The notes beneath the pieces were generated by a model, which was given only the letters and a program-made list of their open reading frames with translations, had not been told where the DNA came from and searched no databases. Below are positions 42,802-51,928 of a stretch of 55,704 bases of DNA, one piece after another. Location: NCBI GenBank assembly GCA_022819745.1, contig JAJEGS010000057.1, positions 1 through 55,704 of the forward strand, in the 5' to 3' direction. The DNA is from Candidatus Latescibacterota bacterium (GTDB lineage Bacteria; Latescibacterota; UBA2968; UBA8231). Every line of letters starts with the position of its first letter. Position 1 is the stretch's first letter. The position numbers and the translations under genes are program-made.

Positions 42802-44478
42802 ATGCGCCGTTATCCCGTTTGGAATGTCCTCCGCGAAGACCCGTACGATAGCTTGATTGATGCCCTGCTCGCCGGCCGCGGCCTGACCCGCGCCGAGCTG
42901 CAAGTCGGTCCTGAAGCCCTGCATCCGCCCGAGCAAATGCAGGACATGGCGACTGCGGTTGCGCGCCTAGAGCGCGCCGTGCGCGCCCGCGAGAAGATCG
43001 TCGTGTACGGCGACTACGACGTCGATGGGGTTTGCAGCACTACCGTGCTGATGGATTTTCTCGAACGGGTGGGTGCCGACTGCGATTGCCTGTTGCCCGA
43101 TCGCCACAAGGACGGATACGGCCTCAAGCCGCTTGGGGTCGAGCGCGCCATAGCAAAGGGCGCGCGCGTCATCGTCACGGTCGATAATGGCATTTCGGCC
43201 TACGATGCGCTAGCGCTGGCTGAGATGCGCGGCGTGGAGGTCGTCGTGGTAGATCACCACCAACAGCTCGCCGAATTGCCGCGCGCTCTCGCCATCATCA
43301 ATCCCAATCGCCGCGATTGCGCGTATCCGTTCAAGGACTTGGCTGGCGTCGGCGTCACCTTCAAGCTGGTGCAGGCCCTCAGCGCAGCCTTTCTCGCCGG
43401 AGAGGAGCGCCGCCGCTATCTCAACGAACTGCTCGACCTCGTGGCCTTGGGAACGGTGGCCGATCTCGTGCCTGTGCTGGGGGAAAATCGCCTGTTTATC
43501 CAGCGCGGCCTGCAGATCCTCCAGCACACCAAGCGTCGCGGGCTGCGCGCGCTCAAGAGGGTGGCCAGCTACCGAGACCAGCCCCTTGATGCAGCCAGCT
43601 TGGGTTTTCGCTTGGGGCCGCGGATCAATGTTGCTGGTCGTTTGAAGACGCCCGATATAGCGCTGCGGCTTTTGCGCTCGACAAGCGAGGGGGAGGCCGC
43701 GCAGTTGGCCGACGAACTCAACAAGCTCAACTCCCAGCGGCAGGCTTGGCAGCGCGAGGGGATACAGGAGGTCGAGGAACAGGTCGGCCCGGAGGAGGAC
43801 GTGGAAGACCGCATCATTGTGGTGCTGGGGGAGTGGAATTTGGGGATTGTCGGCCTGTTGGCCAGCAAGTTGTGCGAAAAATACGCCCGCCCCGCGGTCG
43901 TGTGTACCCAAGGCGGCGAGCACGGCCTCTGCGTCGGTTCGGCGCGCAGCATCCCCGGCTACGACATCAGCGCAGGAATCCACGCCTGCGAAGAGCACTT
44001 GCAGACGCACGGCGGCCATCCGGCGGCCGCGGGTTTTTCGCTTGAAGCCGATGCCTTTGAGCACTTTCGCCTCGCGCTGATCGATCACGCCAACGCCCAC
44101 ATTAGCGCCGAGGCACTGCAACCCGCCTTGGACATTGATCTGATGCTCAAACCGGTCGATTTGACGCTAGACACAGTGGAGCAACTCGCCGCGTTAGAGC
44201 CTTTTGGCAACGGCCACCGGCGGCCGGTTTTTGCCCTAGAGGACTGTCGGGTCGTTTGGGCGCGGCAGATCGGCAAGGGTCGCCACTTCAAGGCCGAATT
44301 GGAGGTGGGGGGCCGCCGTTGTGCGGCACTGTGGTGGAACCAAAAAGACCTCGCGGATCAAGTGCGGCCGGGTGACCGGCTGAGCGCGGCTTTCGAGCTA
44401 GAGGCAGACACCTATACTGGTAATGGTGCCGTGCAGATGGTGCTCAAGGACTTGTACTTGCGGGAGTCGGTAGCGTAG
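42802..44478 (+). CDS. recJ: Single-stranded-DNA-specific exonuclease RecJ
   Basis: 558 residues from ATG 42802 (MRRYPVWNVLRED), the family's usual beginning; the open frame extends 42 codons upstream but across a predicted promoter. DHH phosphoesterase motifs: IVVYGDYDVDGVCSTTVLMD, ARVIVTVDNGISAYDAL and VVVVDHHQQL. The DHHA1 domain has HGGHPAAAGF near residue 405, followed by an OB-like C-terminal domain (FKAELEVGGRRCAALWW). It degrades ssDNA 5'-3' in recombination and repair. Confidence 0.94.
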   Translation: MRRYPVWNVLREDPYDSLIDALLAGRGLTRAELQVGPEALHPPEQMQDMATAVARLERAVRAREKIVVYGDYDVDGVCSTTVLMDFLERVGADCDCLLPDRHKDGYGLKPLGVERAIAKGARVIVTVDNGISAYDALALAEMRGVEVVVVDHHQQLAELPRALAIINPNRRDCAYPFKDLAGVGVTFKLVQALSAAFLAGEERRRYLNELLDLVALGTVADLVPVLGENRLFIQRGLQILQHTKRRGLRALKRVASYRDQPLDAASLGFRLGPRINVAGRLKTPDIALRLLRSTSEGEAAQLADELNKLNSQRQAWQREGIQEVEEQVGPEEDVEDRIIVVLGEWNLGIVGLLASKLCEKYARPAVVCTQGGEHGLCVGSARSIPGYDISAGIHACEEHLQTHGGHPAAAGFSLEADAFEHFRLALIDHANAHISAEALQPALDIDLMLKPVDLTLDTVEQLAALEPFGNGHRRPVFALEDCRVVWARQIGKGRHFKAELEVGGRRCAALWWNQKDLADQVRPGDRLSAAFELEADTYTGNGAVQMVLKDLYLRESVA

Positions 44479-44508
44479 AGACTTTCTGCGGAATTGGAGA
44501 ATGCGAAC

Positions 44509-45717
44509 GTGATAAGTTCCCAATACACCAAGGATTTGTGCATCCGGGACAGCTACGCCAAAATCGTCCTGTTAGTCGTCGATGGCTTGGGCGGGTTGCC
44601 CCATCCCGCCACGGGCAAGTCCGAGCTGGAGACGGCCCAGTTGCCCAATTTAAATGCGCTGGTTAAGGGAGGCACCTGCGGCCTGATTTCGCCATTGGGG
44701 GCTGGCTTTACCCCGGGTAGCGGCCCGGCTCATTTAGCTCTTTTTGGCTACGACCCTTGGCAGAACCAAATCGGCCGCGGTGCCCTTTCGGCTCTTGGCT
44801 TAGGGCTGGATTTCGCCCGTGGCGATGTGGCGGCGCGCCTCAATTTTTGCACCGTGGATGCTGAGGGTAGGGTGTGCGATCGCCGCGCCGGTCGCATTCC
44901 CACAGAAAAAGGACGCCAGCTTTGCGAAGTGTTGGGAGCGATCACGGTGTCTGGAGTGGAGTTACAGGTCGCCGCTGAGATGGAGTATCGCGCTGGCGTG
45001 GTGTTTCGCGGCGCAGGTTTGGGCGACCAAGTCTCGGATTCGGATCCACAGGTGACGGGCGTGCCGCCCAAGTCTCTGACAGCCCTCGCGCCGGGTGCCG
45101 AGCGCACGGTTGAAGTGGCCAATGCCTTTTTAGAGCAAGCTGCTACCTTGCTCGCTGACGAACACCCGGCCAACATGGTGCTGCTGCGGGGATTTGGTCG
45201 CTATCCAGAGTTGGTGTCGATGGACGAGGCGTACGGGCTGAAGGCGCTGGGCATTGCTGGGTATCCCATGTATCGCGGGGTGGCCGGAGCCGTGGGCATG
45301 GATGTGGAAGCGGTCGGCTGGGACCTCGAATCCGAGTTCTCCTTGCTCGAAAGCCGCTATGCGGACTACGACTTTTTCTACGTCCACGTAAAGAAGACCG
45401 ACAGCGCGGGCGAAGACGGCGATTTCGACTTGAAGGTGCGGCTGTTAGAGGAGTTGGATGCTTACATTCCGAGGTTGCTCGCGCTGCAACCCGAGGTACT
45501 CATCGTCACTGGCGACCACTCGACGCCCTCGATTATGCGCAGCCACAGTTGGCACCCCGTGCCCACGGTCATCGCTAGCCAGTGGGCGTTGGCCGACGCT
45601 GCGGATGAATTTTCCGAGCGCGGTTGCAGCGCTGGCTGTCTCGGAATCGCGCCGTCAACTAGCTTGATGGCCCAAGCGTTGGCCCACGCGCGTCGGCTCG
45701 ACAAATTCGGCGCTTGA
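44509..45717 (+). CDS. apgM: Cofactor-independent phosphoglycerate mutase, archaeal type
   Basis: 402 residues. GTG 44509 has GGAGA 8 nt upstream and is preferred to TTG 44494. The alkaline-phosphatase fold shows metal and phosphate sites: KIVLLVVDGLGGLPHPATGK, GSGPAHLALFGYDPW, FYVHVKKTDSAGEDGD and VLIVTGDHSTPSIMRSHSWH. ApgM-type enzymes interconvert 2- and 3-phosphoglycerate without 2,3-bisphosphoglycerate. This is the form common in archaea and scattered bacteria. It starts 30 nt after recJ and ends 1 nt before the next ATG, so it sits in an operon. Confidence 0.92.
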   Translation: MISSQYTKDLCIRDSYAKIVLLVVDGLGGLPHPATGKSELETAQLPNLNALVKGGTCGLISPLGAGFTPGSGPAHLALFGYDPWQNQIGRGALSALGLGLDFARGDVAARLNFCTVDAEGRVCDRRAGRIPTEKGRQLCEVLGAITVSGVELQVAAEMEYRAGVVFRGAGLGDQVSDSDPQVTGVPPKSLTALAPGAERTVEVANAFLEQAATLLADEHPANMVLLRGFGRYPELVSMDEAYGLKALGIAGYPMYRGVAGAVGMDVEAVGWDLESEFSLLESRYADYDFFYVHVKKTDSAGEDGDFDLKVRLLEELDAYIPRLLALQPEVLIVTGDHSTPSIMRSHSWHPVPTVIASQWALADAADEFSERGCSAGCLGIAPSTSLMAQALAHARRLDKFGA

Positions 45718-45718
45718 G

Positions 45719-46567
45719 ATGATCACGCCTCTGCGCATTGCCCACCGCGGCGCGTCCGGTCCGGGGCTGGCACCCGAAAACACATTAGCCGCTTGCGAAA
45801 AGGCGCTCCAGATTGGCGTCGATATGCTCGAAATCGACGTCCACGCCACCCGCGACGGCCAGATCGTGGTCTTGCACGACGCGGCGCTGGATCGGACTAC
45901 CAACGGTACGGGGTTAGTCGCCGATCTCTTGGGCGAGGAAGTGCGCCAGTTCGATGCGGGCCGCTGGTTTAGCGCAGATTTTGTCGGCGAGCGCGTGCCC
46001 CTGCTCGAAGAGGTGCTCGATTTGGCGCGGAATCAGGCTCTTGTGCTGATAGAGATCAAAGCCGACGGCATTGCCGAGCGCGTCCTGCAGGTGATTGAAG
46101 CGGCGAATGCGGTCGAGCGCGTCGTGGTGCAAGCGTTCAATCCGCAAACCGTCCGGCGGCTCAATTTGCTCGCGCCGACCTTGCCCACGGCGCTGTTGGT
46201 GGGTCAGTTGCCGACCACGCCTTCGCGGGTGCGCGCCCGCCGCCTCGTGCGCCAAGTGCTGCAAGTAGGGGCCAACGCGCTGGCAATGTGGTACGCGGCG
46301 CTGACCCCGCCCTTCCTCGAAGAGATGCGCCAGCGGGGCATTGCGGTCTGGGCTTGGACCGTTGACGAGGATATTGCCATGCGCGATTTGGCGACGATGG
46401 GGGTGCAGGGGATCATTACCAATCGTCCAGACCAGCTCAATCAAGTGCTCGACGAGCTGGTCGCCGACGGGGCACTGCGGCCGCCGTTGGGCCGGCGCAT
46501 CAAGCGCAGCCGCTGGGGTCGCCGCCGCCAATTGCGCAAGCTCCAAGCGGCCAAGCGGGGCCGCTGA
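45719..46567 (+). CDS. Cytoplasmic glycerophosphodiester phosphodiesterase
   Basis: 282 residues without a signal peptide. The GDPD motifs are RIAHRGASGPGLAPENTLAA, DMLEIDVHATRDGQIVVLHD, LVLIEIKADG and a C-terminal GIAVWAWTVDEDI...GVQGIITNRPD. Unlike the other GDPD at 27999 it has no membrane anchor and ends in a very basic tail (RRIKRSRWGRRRQLRKLQAA). Such a tail could bind nucleic acid or the membrane. It begins 1 nt after apgM. Confidence 0.9.
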   Translation: MITPLRIAHRGASGPGLAPENTLAACEKALQIGVDMLEIDVHATRDGQIVVLHDAALDRTTNGTGLVADLLGEEVRQFDAGRWFSADFVGERVPLLEEVLDLARNQALVLIEIKADGIAERVLQVIEAANAVERVVVQAFNPQTVRRLNLLAPTLPTALLVGQLPTTPSRVRARRLVRQVLQVGANALAMWYAALTPPFLEEMRQRGIAVWAWTVDEDIAMRDLATMGVQGIITNRPDQLNQVLDELVADGALRPPLGRRIKRSRWGRRRQLRKLQAAKRGR

Positions 46568-46575
46568 GGTCGCAG

Positions 46576-46782
46576 ATGCTCTACACCTTGTTGGCCATAT
46601 TGCTGCTGGTCGTCGTGGTGCTGAAGTTCTGGTCGCCTTTTGGCCAGCGGTGCCCCCAGTGCCAAGCGCGTCGGGAAGATGCGGAATATCCCTTGTGTCC
46701 AAATTGCGGGTGGATTTACGAAGTGCCTGGGGAAGAAGACGATGATTTTGCGCCGGACGACGACGAAAATGCGAAATTTTGA
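46576..46782 (+). CDS. Small membrane protein with a zinc ribbon
   Basis: 68 residues: one transmembrane helix (MLYTLLAILLLVVVVLKFW), then a two-CxxC zinc ribbon (QRCPQCQARREDAEYPLCPN then CGW), then an acidic tail (PGEEDDDFAPDDDENAKF). It follows the GDPD gene by 8 nt and precedes a terminator, so it is the last gene of the recJ-apgM-GDPD transcript. Function unknown. Confidence 0.75.
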   Translation: MLYTLLAILLLVVVVLKFWSPFGQRCPQCQARREDAEYPLCPNCGWIYEVPGEEDDDFAPDDDENAKF

Positions 46783-46814
46783 AGGGCGCGCCGCCGCGCT
46801 GCCGCGCCCTGTTT
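46783..46814 (+). terminator. Probable terminator
   Basis: AGGGCGCG (46783-46790) and CGCGCCCT (46803-46810) form an 8-bp GC-rich stem with a 12-nt loop, followed by GTTT, directly after the zinc-ribbon gene. The T-run is short. Confidence 0.6.
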
Positions 46815-46818
46815 GCGC

Positions 46819-46848
46819 TTGACAATACCTTGTACTTCCCTTTAGATT
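46819..46848 (+). promoter_or_regulatory. Predicted sigma70-like promoter
   Basis: A consensus -35 TTGACA (46819-46824) and TAGATT (46843-46848) are 18 nt apart, directly after the terminator and 52 nt before the lipoprotein ATG at 46901. An AGGAAGG site precedes that ATG. Confidence 0.65.
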
Positions 46849-46900
46849 GTCTCTGATTATATAGGGAAGCACAGAACGTTCAAACTCAGGAAGGTGAACC

Positions 46901-47524
46901 ATGAAAATGCGGGCAATATCGCTGTTTTTCGCCGTCGCGGTTTTGGCGGGCTGTGACGACCCCCCCACAGCCGAACTCGACGCGGCCAAGCAAGCCCTCG
47001 ACACAGCCCGGGACGCCGACGCTGAGCGCTTTGCCGCCAGCGAATACTCGGCCGCGCAGCGCGCGTACAGCGAAGCCGAGACAACGACCAAAACCGAAGA
47101 CGAGCGCTTTTTCCTCTTCAAGGACTTTGAGCAGGCGCGGGCGCAAATCGCCGATGCCAAGACCAAAGCCACGCGGGCAGAGTCGGCTGCGCAGGCCGAA
47201 AAGAAACGCCAGCGGGAGTCGGCCGAAGCCGTGATTGCCGCGGCCCACGACGCGATCACCGCCGCATATACCAGCCTAGAGGAAGCGCCGTCCGGCAAGG
47301 GCACAGAAGCCGATATTGAGGCCCTGCGAGCCGAGTTAAGTGCGGCCGAAGCCGATATGGATGCGGCCGCAGCCGCACTGGACAGCGAGGATTTCTCCGA
47401 GGCTGAGTCCCTCGCCGGAAGCGCGGATCTGAAGGCTACCGAGGTCGCCGACGGCGTGATAGTGGCCGTGGATAGATACCACGCGCTAGTCGAGGAGATG
47501 CGCCCTTGGTACGAGCGCTTCTGA
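46901..47524 (+). CDS. Ala/Glu-rich coiled-coil lipoprotein (DUF4398-like)
   Basis: 207 residues with lipobox signal MKMRAISLFFAVAVLAGC. The mature part is almost entirely helical, made of Ala, Glu, Asp and Lys (for example AELDAAKQALDTARDADAER and SADLKATEVADGVIVAVDRY), and predicts long coiled coils. DUF4398 and similar lipoproteins look like this and bridge membrane and peptidoglycan. It is probably co-transcribed with the L,D-transpeptidase 10 nt downstream, which supports a cell-wall role. Confidence 0.78.
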   Translation: MKMRAISLFFAVAVLAGCDDPPTAELDAAKQALDTARDADAERFAASEYSAAQRAYSEAETTTKTEDERFFLFKDFEQARAQIADAKTKATRAESAAQAEKKRQRESAEAVIAAAHDAITAAYTSLEEAPSGKGTEADIEALRAELSAAEADMDAAAAALDSEDFSEAESLAGSADLKATEVADGVIVAVDRYHALVEEMRPWYERF

Positions 47525-47534
47525 GCGTGCGCCC

Positions 47535-48128
47535 TTGCAAGCTTCAATCACAGGCGGCCGGGAATTACTCCCGGTCGCTTTATTTTTTTTAGCACTGCTG
47601 TGGGGGGCACCCGCCGTGCGTGCGTCCGCGCTTTGGTTAGAGCATCAGCAACTGGTGCAAGCTGTTGAGCACCACGAGCTAACCACGCCCTACATCGTCA
47701 TCAATACCCAAGACAATCTCATCCTGCTCCGCGATGGGGAGCAGGTGTTGCGTCAAGCCGATTGTGCAACGGGCAGCGGGCGCAAACTCGAAGGGGCCAA
47801 AAGGTGGCATCGCTGGACGTTCGACACCCCCAAAGGCCGCTTCGCCATCCGCCGCAAAGTCGCCGATCCCCTGTGGATTCGGCCGACGTGGTACTTTATC
47901 GAAAACGACGAGGAAATTCCCATTTTCGCCGAGGACCCGAGGCGATTCCAACGCGGGGTCTTGGGCGCGTACGCATTGTACTTCCTCAAAGATTTTATGA
48001 TCCACGGCACGCTCTTTGAAATCAACTTGGGCAAGAGTATCACTCACGGCTGCGTCCGGGTGGGCAGCGAGGACTTGGAGTACCTGTACGAAGCCGTCGA
48101 AATCGGCTGGCCGGTCTTTATCTACTGA
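47535..48128 (+). CDS. L,D-transpeptidase (YkuD family)
   Basis: 197 residues from TTG 47535, with a hydrophobic export signal (LLPVALFFLALLWGAPAVRA). The YkuD domain covers about 50-197: YIVINTQDNLILLRDGEQVL, FMIHGTLFEINLG and the catalytic motif KSITHGCVRVGSEDLEYL with nucleophile Cys173. It makes 3-3 peptidoglycan crosslinks or attaches proteins to the wall in the periplasm. Its stop overlaps the start of a degenerate homologue. Confidence 0.9.
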   Translation: MQASITGGRELLPVALFFLALLWGAPAVRASALWLEHQQLVQAVEHHELTTPYIVINTQDNLILLRDGEQVLRQADCATGSGRKLEGAKRWHRWTFDTPKGRFAIRRKVADPLWIRPTWYFIENDEEIPIFAEDPRRFQRGVLGAYALYFLKDFMIHGTLFEINLGKSITHGCVRVGSEDLEYLYEAVEIGWPVFIY

Positions 48129-48646
48129 TGAAGCTCCTAGCGTTGTTATGGGCCTTGGCGTGCGGCGCGAGTGTGGCGTCGGCTGAGGACTTGGCCTATG
48201 TCAACGCTGCGCTGCGGGCTTGGTTGCAGGCCATAGAAGCGGATGCGCCGTACTTGCTGGTGGATCGGGGTGAAGGTGAGTTGCGGCTGATGCACAAGAA
48301 GGCGCTCTTGCGGCGCGTGCCGCTTGCGGCTGACTCCCTCGGAGAGAAGCCGCCGGTGCAATCCTCGCTCGCGGCCCGGTTGCGACGCTATCGACCCAGC
48401 AGCCCTTGGCAGAGTTTGGTGCCAAGCCCTTTCGACTGGGAGCAGAATTTGGTTGTCGATGCCTCGGCTACCAATGCCTTGTATTTCGCGAGCGGGCTGC
48501 TGATCTACGCTAGCTCGGCGTGGCACCGTCCAGATGCTATGGACCTGCAAATCGGGGTTGCTGATTTGCGCGCGTTGTACAATGCCTGCGGCCCGGGCAC
48601 AACGCTTGTCGTTCTGCCCGCCAACTGGAGAGAGGGGCCGCAGTAG
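48128..48646 (+). CDS. Secreted degenerate L,D-transpeptidase-like protein
   Basis: 172 residues with signal peptide MKLLALLWALACGASVASA. The order APYLLVDRGEGELRLMHKKA then RALYNACGPGTTLVVLP mirrors the strands of the YkuD fold in the preceding gene. However, the SHGC(V/I)R active-site motif is absent, so it should not be catalytic. It overlaps the genuine L,D-transpeptidase gene by 1 nt (TGATG) and may act as its partner or inhibitor. This kinship is judged by eye. It could instead be an unrelated exported protein. Confidence 0.6.
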   Translation: MKLLALLWALACGASVASAEDLAYVNAALRAWLQAIEADAPYLLVDRGEGELRLMHKKALLRRVPLAADSLGEKPPVQSSLAARLRRYRPSSPWQSLVPSPFDWEQNLVVDASATNALYFASGLLIYASSAWHRPDAMDLQIGVADLRALYNACGPGTTLVVLPANWREGPQ

Positions 48647-49929
48647 TGTTGCACTTTGGCGCGGCTGCGGCCGACGTCACGCCGCCGGTCGGTATCGCAA
48701 TGGGCGGATACTGGGGGCGGCGGTCCGGGGCTACGCACATCCGCGACCGCCTCATGGCCAAGGCTCTTGTCTGCGGCCAAGGTGCGACGCGGGTCGCTCT
48801 TGTCGCTGTCGATTTAGTGGGGTTGGACGCGGATGTTGTGCGGGGGATTCGGGAGAAAGTAGCGTGCGCCACTGGCATTGAAGGGACGGCCATCATGATC
48901 TGCGCTTCCCACACGCACTCCGGCCCGCTGACGTTCCCTTTCCGAGGCATGGGGCGCATCGACGGCGACTACTTGGCGCAGGTTGCGGACTCCGTGGTCG
49001 AGGTGGTGGTAGCTGCGGCCGCCGACAGCCAACCGGGCCGCCTGTACTATGCGTGTCCCGAGGTGCAGATCGGCGTCAATCGCCGCGAGCCGCACCTGAA
49101 GGGTACGCGGATCGGGCAAAATCCCGCCGGTCCGGTCGTGCCCTACGCACACGTGCTGCGCTTTGTCGCTGCCGATGGCACGGGGGCCACGCTCTTCAAT
49201 CACGCCTGTCATCCGGTGGTCTTGGGCCAGGACAACCTCCAGATCAGCAGCGACTTTGCCGGTGCGGTGGCGCGCTACATTGAGGAGCAGACCGGCGATA
49301 AGGCTCTCTTTGTCAACGGGGCCTGCGGCGACGTCAATCCGCGGATCGCCAACGGCTCGTTTGCCGATGTGGAGCGCTTGGGAGAAGAGTTGGGTCGGGC
49401 TGTGCTGGAGGGGCGGGATGCGGCTGTGCCCTTGGACGCTTCAGCGATAAGCTGGGCGCACGAGCGGTTGGATTTGCCGCTGCGTCCTCCGCCGTCGCGC
49501 TGGCGTGCTAAAGTCGAGCAACTCAAAGGGCACCTGCGGGTGCGTTTGGCACGGGGCAGCGAGGTGTCCAAAGCGCAACTCGAATGGGCTGTGGCCATGT
49601 GCAAATGGGTGCAGGCTGGTGCGGACCGCGCTCGGGTGCAGCCTTTTGAGATACAGGCGTTGGCGTTAGGCGAGTTGGTGCTTTTGGGGATGGAAGGGGA
49701 GATATTCGCCCGCTATCAGCTCGACTTGGAGGCCGTGCATGGGCCAGCCGTCTTGTGCGGCTTTGCCAATGGCTGCATTGGCTACGTGCCCACGGCCGAC
49801 GAGTACGCGCGCGGCGGCTACGAGATTGACCAAGCCTATAAGGTCTATCCGAGCGTGCAGATGATCGCGCCGGCGAGCGAGGTGCTAATACGACAGCGGG
49901 CCGCGGCGTTGATAGCGAAGGTGCGCTAG
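48646..49929 (+). CDS. Neutral-ceramidase N-terminal-domain-like hydrolase
   Basis: 427 residues from GTG 48646, which overlaps the previous stop codon. No signal peptide. Motifs match the neutral/alkaline ceramidase N-terminal domain family: GAAAADVTPPVGIAMGGYWG, IMICASHTHSGPLTFPF (metal-binding His pair), LFNHACHPVVLGQDN and FVNGACGDVNPRI. The C-terminal ceramidase domain is missing and replaced by about 150 residues found in many environmental homologues. Amidase activity on an unknown, perhaps lipid, substrate is likely. Confidence 0.85.
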   Translation: MLHFGAAAADVTPPVGIAMGGYWGRRSGATHIRDRLMAKALVCGQGATRVALVAVDLVGLDADVVRGIREKVACATGIEGTAIMICASHTHSGPLTFPFRGMGRIDGDYLAQVADSVVEVVVAAAADSQPGRLYYACPEVQIGVNRREPHLKGTRIGQNPAGPVVPYAHVLRFVAADGTGATLFNHACHPVVLGQDNLQISSDFAGAVARYIEEQTGDKALFVNGACGDVNPRIANGSFADVERLGEELGRAVLEGRDAAVPLDASAISWAHERLDLPLRPPPSRWRAKVEQLKGHLRVRLARGSEVSKAQLEWAVAMCKWVQAGADRARVQPFEIQALALGELVLLGMEGEIFARYQLDLEAVHGPAVLCGFANGCIGYVPTADEYARGGYEIDQAYKVYPSVQMIAPASEVLIRQRAAALIAKVR

Positions 49930-49947
49930 CTTACAACAGGAGGAGTT

Positions 49948-50622
49948 ATGCGCGACCTAGAGGTGCTCTACGATCAAGTTCCGGCGACGCGGTGCGCGGG
50001 TACAGGCGATTGCTGCTGGCTCACGGACGAGGAGTTCGACAATTACTACGCCACCATGTTCCCGCTCTACCGAGTCGAATATGCCCACATCGTCACCTAT
50101 GTGGAGAAGCACTTTTCCCCGCAGCGTCGCCAAGAGTTGCTAAACTTTACTGAGGAGCGGCCCCGGCGCTGTCCCTTTCTCGGCGCGGACCATAGCTGTA
50201 CCATCTATCCGGTGCGCCCGCTGATTTGCCGTACGTACGGGGCGATGAATCCAGTCTCGATCGCCCGCCAAGCTATTGTGCATCAGGGCGATTTACCGTC
50301 GGCGCAAATCCGCGCCTTTGTGCGGCGCGAGGCTGGTATGGTGTGTCCGCGGGTGGCCGTGCTGGAGCCGGAAAAGGTCGCGCGGCACGCTCGCATGCTC
50401 ATGGAGGGGACGTACGAGCGCGAGTTGGCGCGGCTCAGCGCCGAGGTGGAGTTGGCGGGCGCGGAGCGCAAACGGCTCTTCCGACGGCTCACTGGCCGGG
50501 AAGAGTGGCCGCTGCGCTGGTCTTGGGGAGGCTTTAATGCGCTGCGCTTTGCGCCGCTGGCATGGCTGCGCCGGCACTTTATGGCGTATTGGAAAAAGGC
50601 CGAGTTAATCGATCGCAAGTGA
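49948..50622 (+). CDS. YkgJ-family cysteine-cluster protein
   Basis: 224 residues. The metal-binding pattern is Cys16, Cys22 and Cys23 in TRCAGTGDCCWL, then RRCPFLGADHSCTIYPVRPL followed by ICRTYG. Such proteins bind zinc or an iron-sulfur cluster. The function is unknown, with proposed links to metal-dependent modification. AGGAGG precedes the ATG. It is probably in the same transcript as the ceramidase-like gene 18 nt upstream. Confidence 0.88.
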   Translation: MRDLEVLYDQVPATRCAGTGDCCWLTDEEFDNYYATMFPLYRVEYAHIVTYVEKHFSPQRRQELLNFTEERPRRCPFLGADHSCTIYPVRPLICRTYGAMNPVSIARQAIVHQGDLPSAQIRAFVRREAGMVCPRVAVLEPEKVARHARMLMEGTYERELARLSAEVELAGAERKRLFRRLTGREEWPLRWSWGGFNALRFAPLAWLRRHFMAYWKKAELIDRK

Positions 50623-50668
50623 CGCAAACAGTCCGACGCCAGCATTGGCGTCGCAAGGAGATTGCACC

Positions 50669-51826
50669 ATGCAACAATACCGAGTTGCCATTTTGGGCTG
50701 CCGCGGCCGAGGCACGGCCGCGGGCCGCGCGTACCATCAGCATCCCCGCACTGAGGTTGTGGCTCTGTGCGACCTCGTGCCAGAGCGGCTGGCGGAGCTC
50801 GGCGACGAGTTGGGGGTTGCGGCTCGCTACGACGACCTCGACCGGATGATCGAGGCCGAGGCCCCGGACATTGTCGCCATTCCCACGGGCACTGAGTTCC
50901 ACTATCCGCTGGCTATGCGGGTGCTGGAGCACGGAGTCCACATCGATATTGAAAAGCCGATTTGCACGACCTTGGCCGAGGCCGACGCGGTGTTGGCCAA
51001 AGCCGCGGAGCAAGGAGTGCAAGTGGCTGTGCATCACCAAGGGCGCAGCGGCGGTGCGTTGCAAGCGGTCAAAGCGGCGATTGCCGAGGGCCGGATCGGC
51101 GACTTGCGCTATGTGCAGGGCAGCGGCAAGGGCTACTACGGAGGTTACGGCCTGATGAATATTGCCACGCACTCGCTCAATGCCATGCTCGGCGTGGTTG
51201 GGCCGGTGCGGAGTGTGCAAGCGGTGGCCTTGACCGATGGCCGACCGATCACGCCCGAGGATGTGGTGCCGTCGCCGAGCGGCATGGGCTACATCGCCGG
51301 TGAACACGTGACCGCGGCCCTTGCCTTTGAATGCGGGATTTCGGGTACCCTCTTGCAGCACCGCTTTCCCAAGGTGGATTCAACGGCCTATATGATTGAG
51401 ATCTACGGCACTGAGGGCCGGCTTTATTGGAAAAGCGGTGCTCCGTGGTTTTTATCGACGCCGCACTTTGCTCCCGGCCAATCTGAGTGGCAGCCGCTCG
51501 ACCCCTTAGTGCCTGAGCACTACGACCTGGAGGGCCCGGCTGCGATAGAGGACTATCAGTTCGCCGACGAGTACGTGCAGGCGCTCGATGAGGGCCGTGC
51601 GCACGAGTGCTCGGGCGAGGCTGGCCGCCACGTGCTGGAGATATTGATGGGGATTTTTGAGTCGGGGGCGCGTGGTCAGCGCGTAGATTTACCGCAAGCA
51701 GAACGCGAGCACCCACTCTTGCGCTGGCGCGAGGAACACGGCCTGGGCTTGCCCAGCCCCATGCCGCGTCCGTATGCGGAATGGCTCGCCGCCGAAGATT
51801 GCCGCTTGGGCCGGGGTGCGAGTTAG
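50669..51826 (+). CDS. Gfo/Idh/MocA-family oxidoreductase
   Basis: 385 residues from ATG 50669, which has AAGGAG 8 nt upstream; the frame is open from 50645. The Rossmann motif is YRVAILGCRGRGTAAGRAYH, the catalytic Lys is in DIEKPICTTLAEAD and the active-site helix is MNIATHSLNAMLGVVG. It differs clearly from the enzyme at 9443 and is not linked to a transporter. Substrate unknown, probably a sugar or inositol derivative. Confidence 0.9.
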   Translation: MQQYRVAILGCRGRGTAAGRAYHQHPRTEVVALCDLVPERLAELGDELGVAARYDDLDRMIEAEAPDIVAIPTGTEFHYPLAMRVLEHGVHIDIEKPICTTLAEADAVLAKAAEQGVQVAVHHQGRSGGALQAVKAAIAEGRIGDLRYVQGSGKGYYGGYGLMNIATHSLNAMLGVVGPVRSVQAVALTDGRPITPEDVVPSPSGMGYIAGEHVTAALAFECGISGTLLQHRFPKVDSTAYMIEIYGTEGRLYWKSGAPWFLSTPHFAPGQSEWQPLDPLVPEHYDLEGPAAIEDYQFADEYVQALDEGRAHECSGEAGRHVLEILMGIFESGARGQRVDLPQAEREHPLLRWREEHGLGLPSPMPRPYAEWLAAEDCRLGRGAS

Positions 51827-51928
51827 CTGGCAAGCTCGACTTGGATGAGGGCCTGCATAAAGCCGATCCGAAGCCACTGGTCGAGTCTCCCTAAACACCG
51901 GCGAACGATACTTCCGCTACAATCCACG

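Noticed and set aside
43210..44121. Antisense open frame of 303 codons opposite recJ
   Set aside because: recJ motifs are fully conserved on the other strand; nothing recognisable here.
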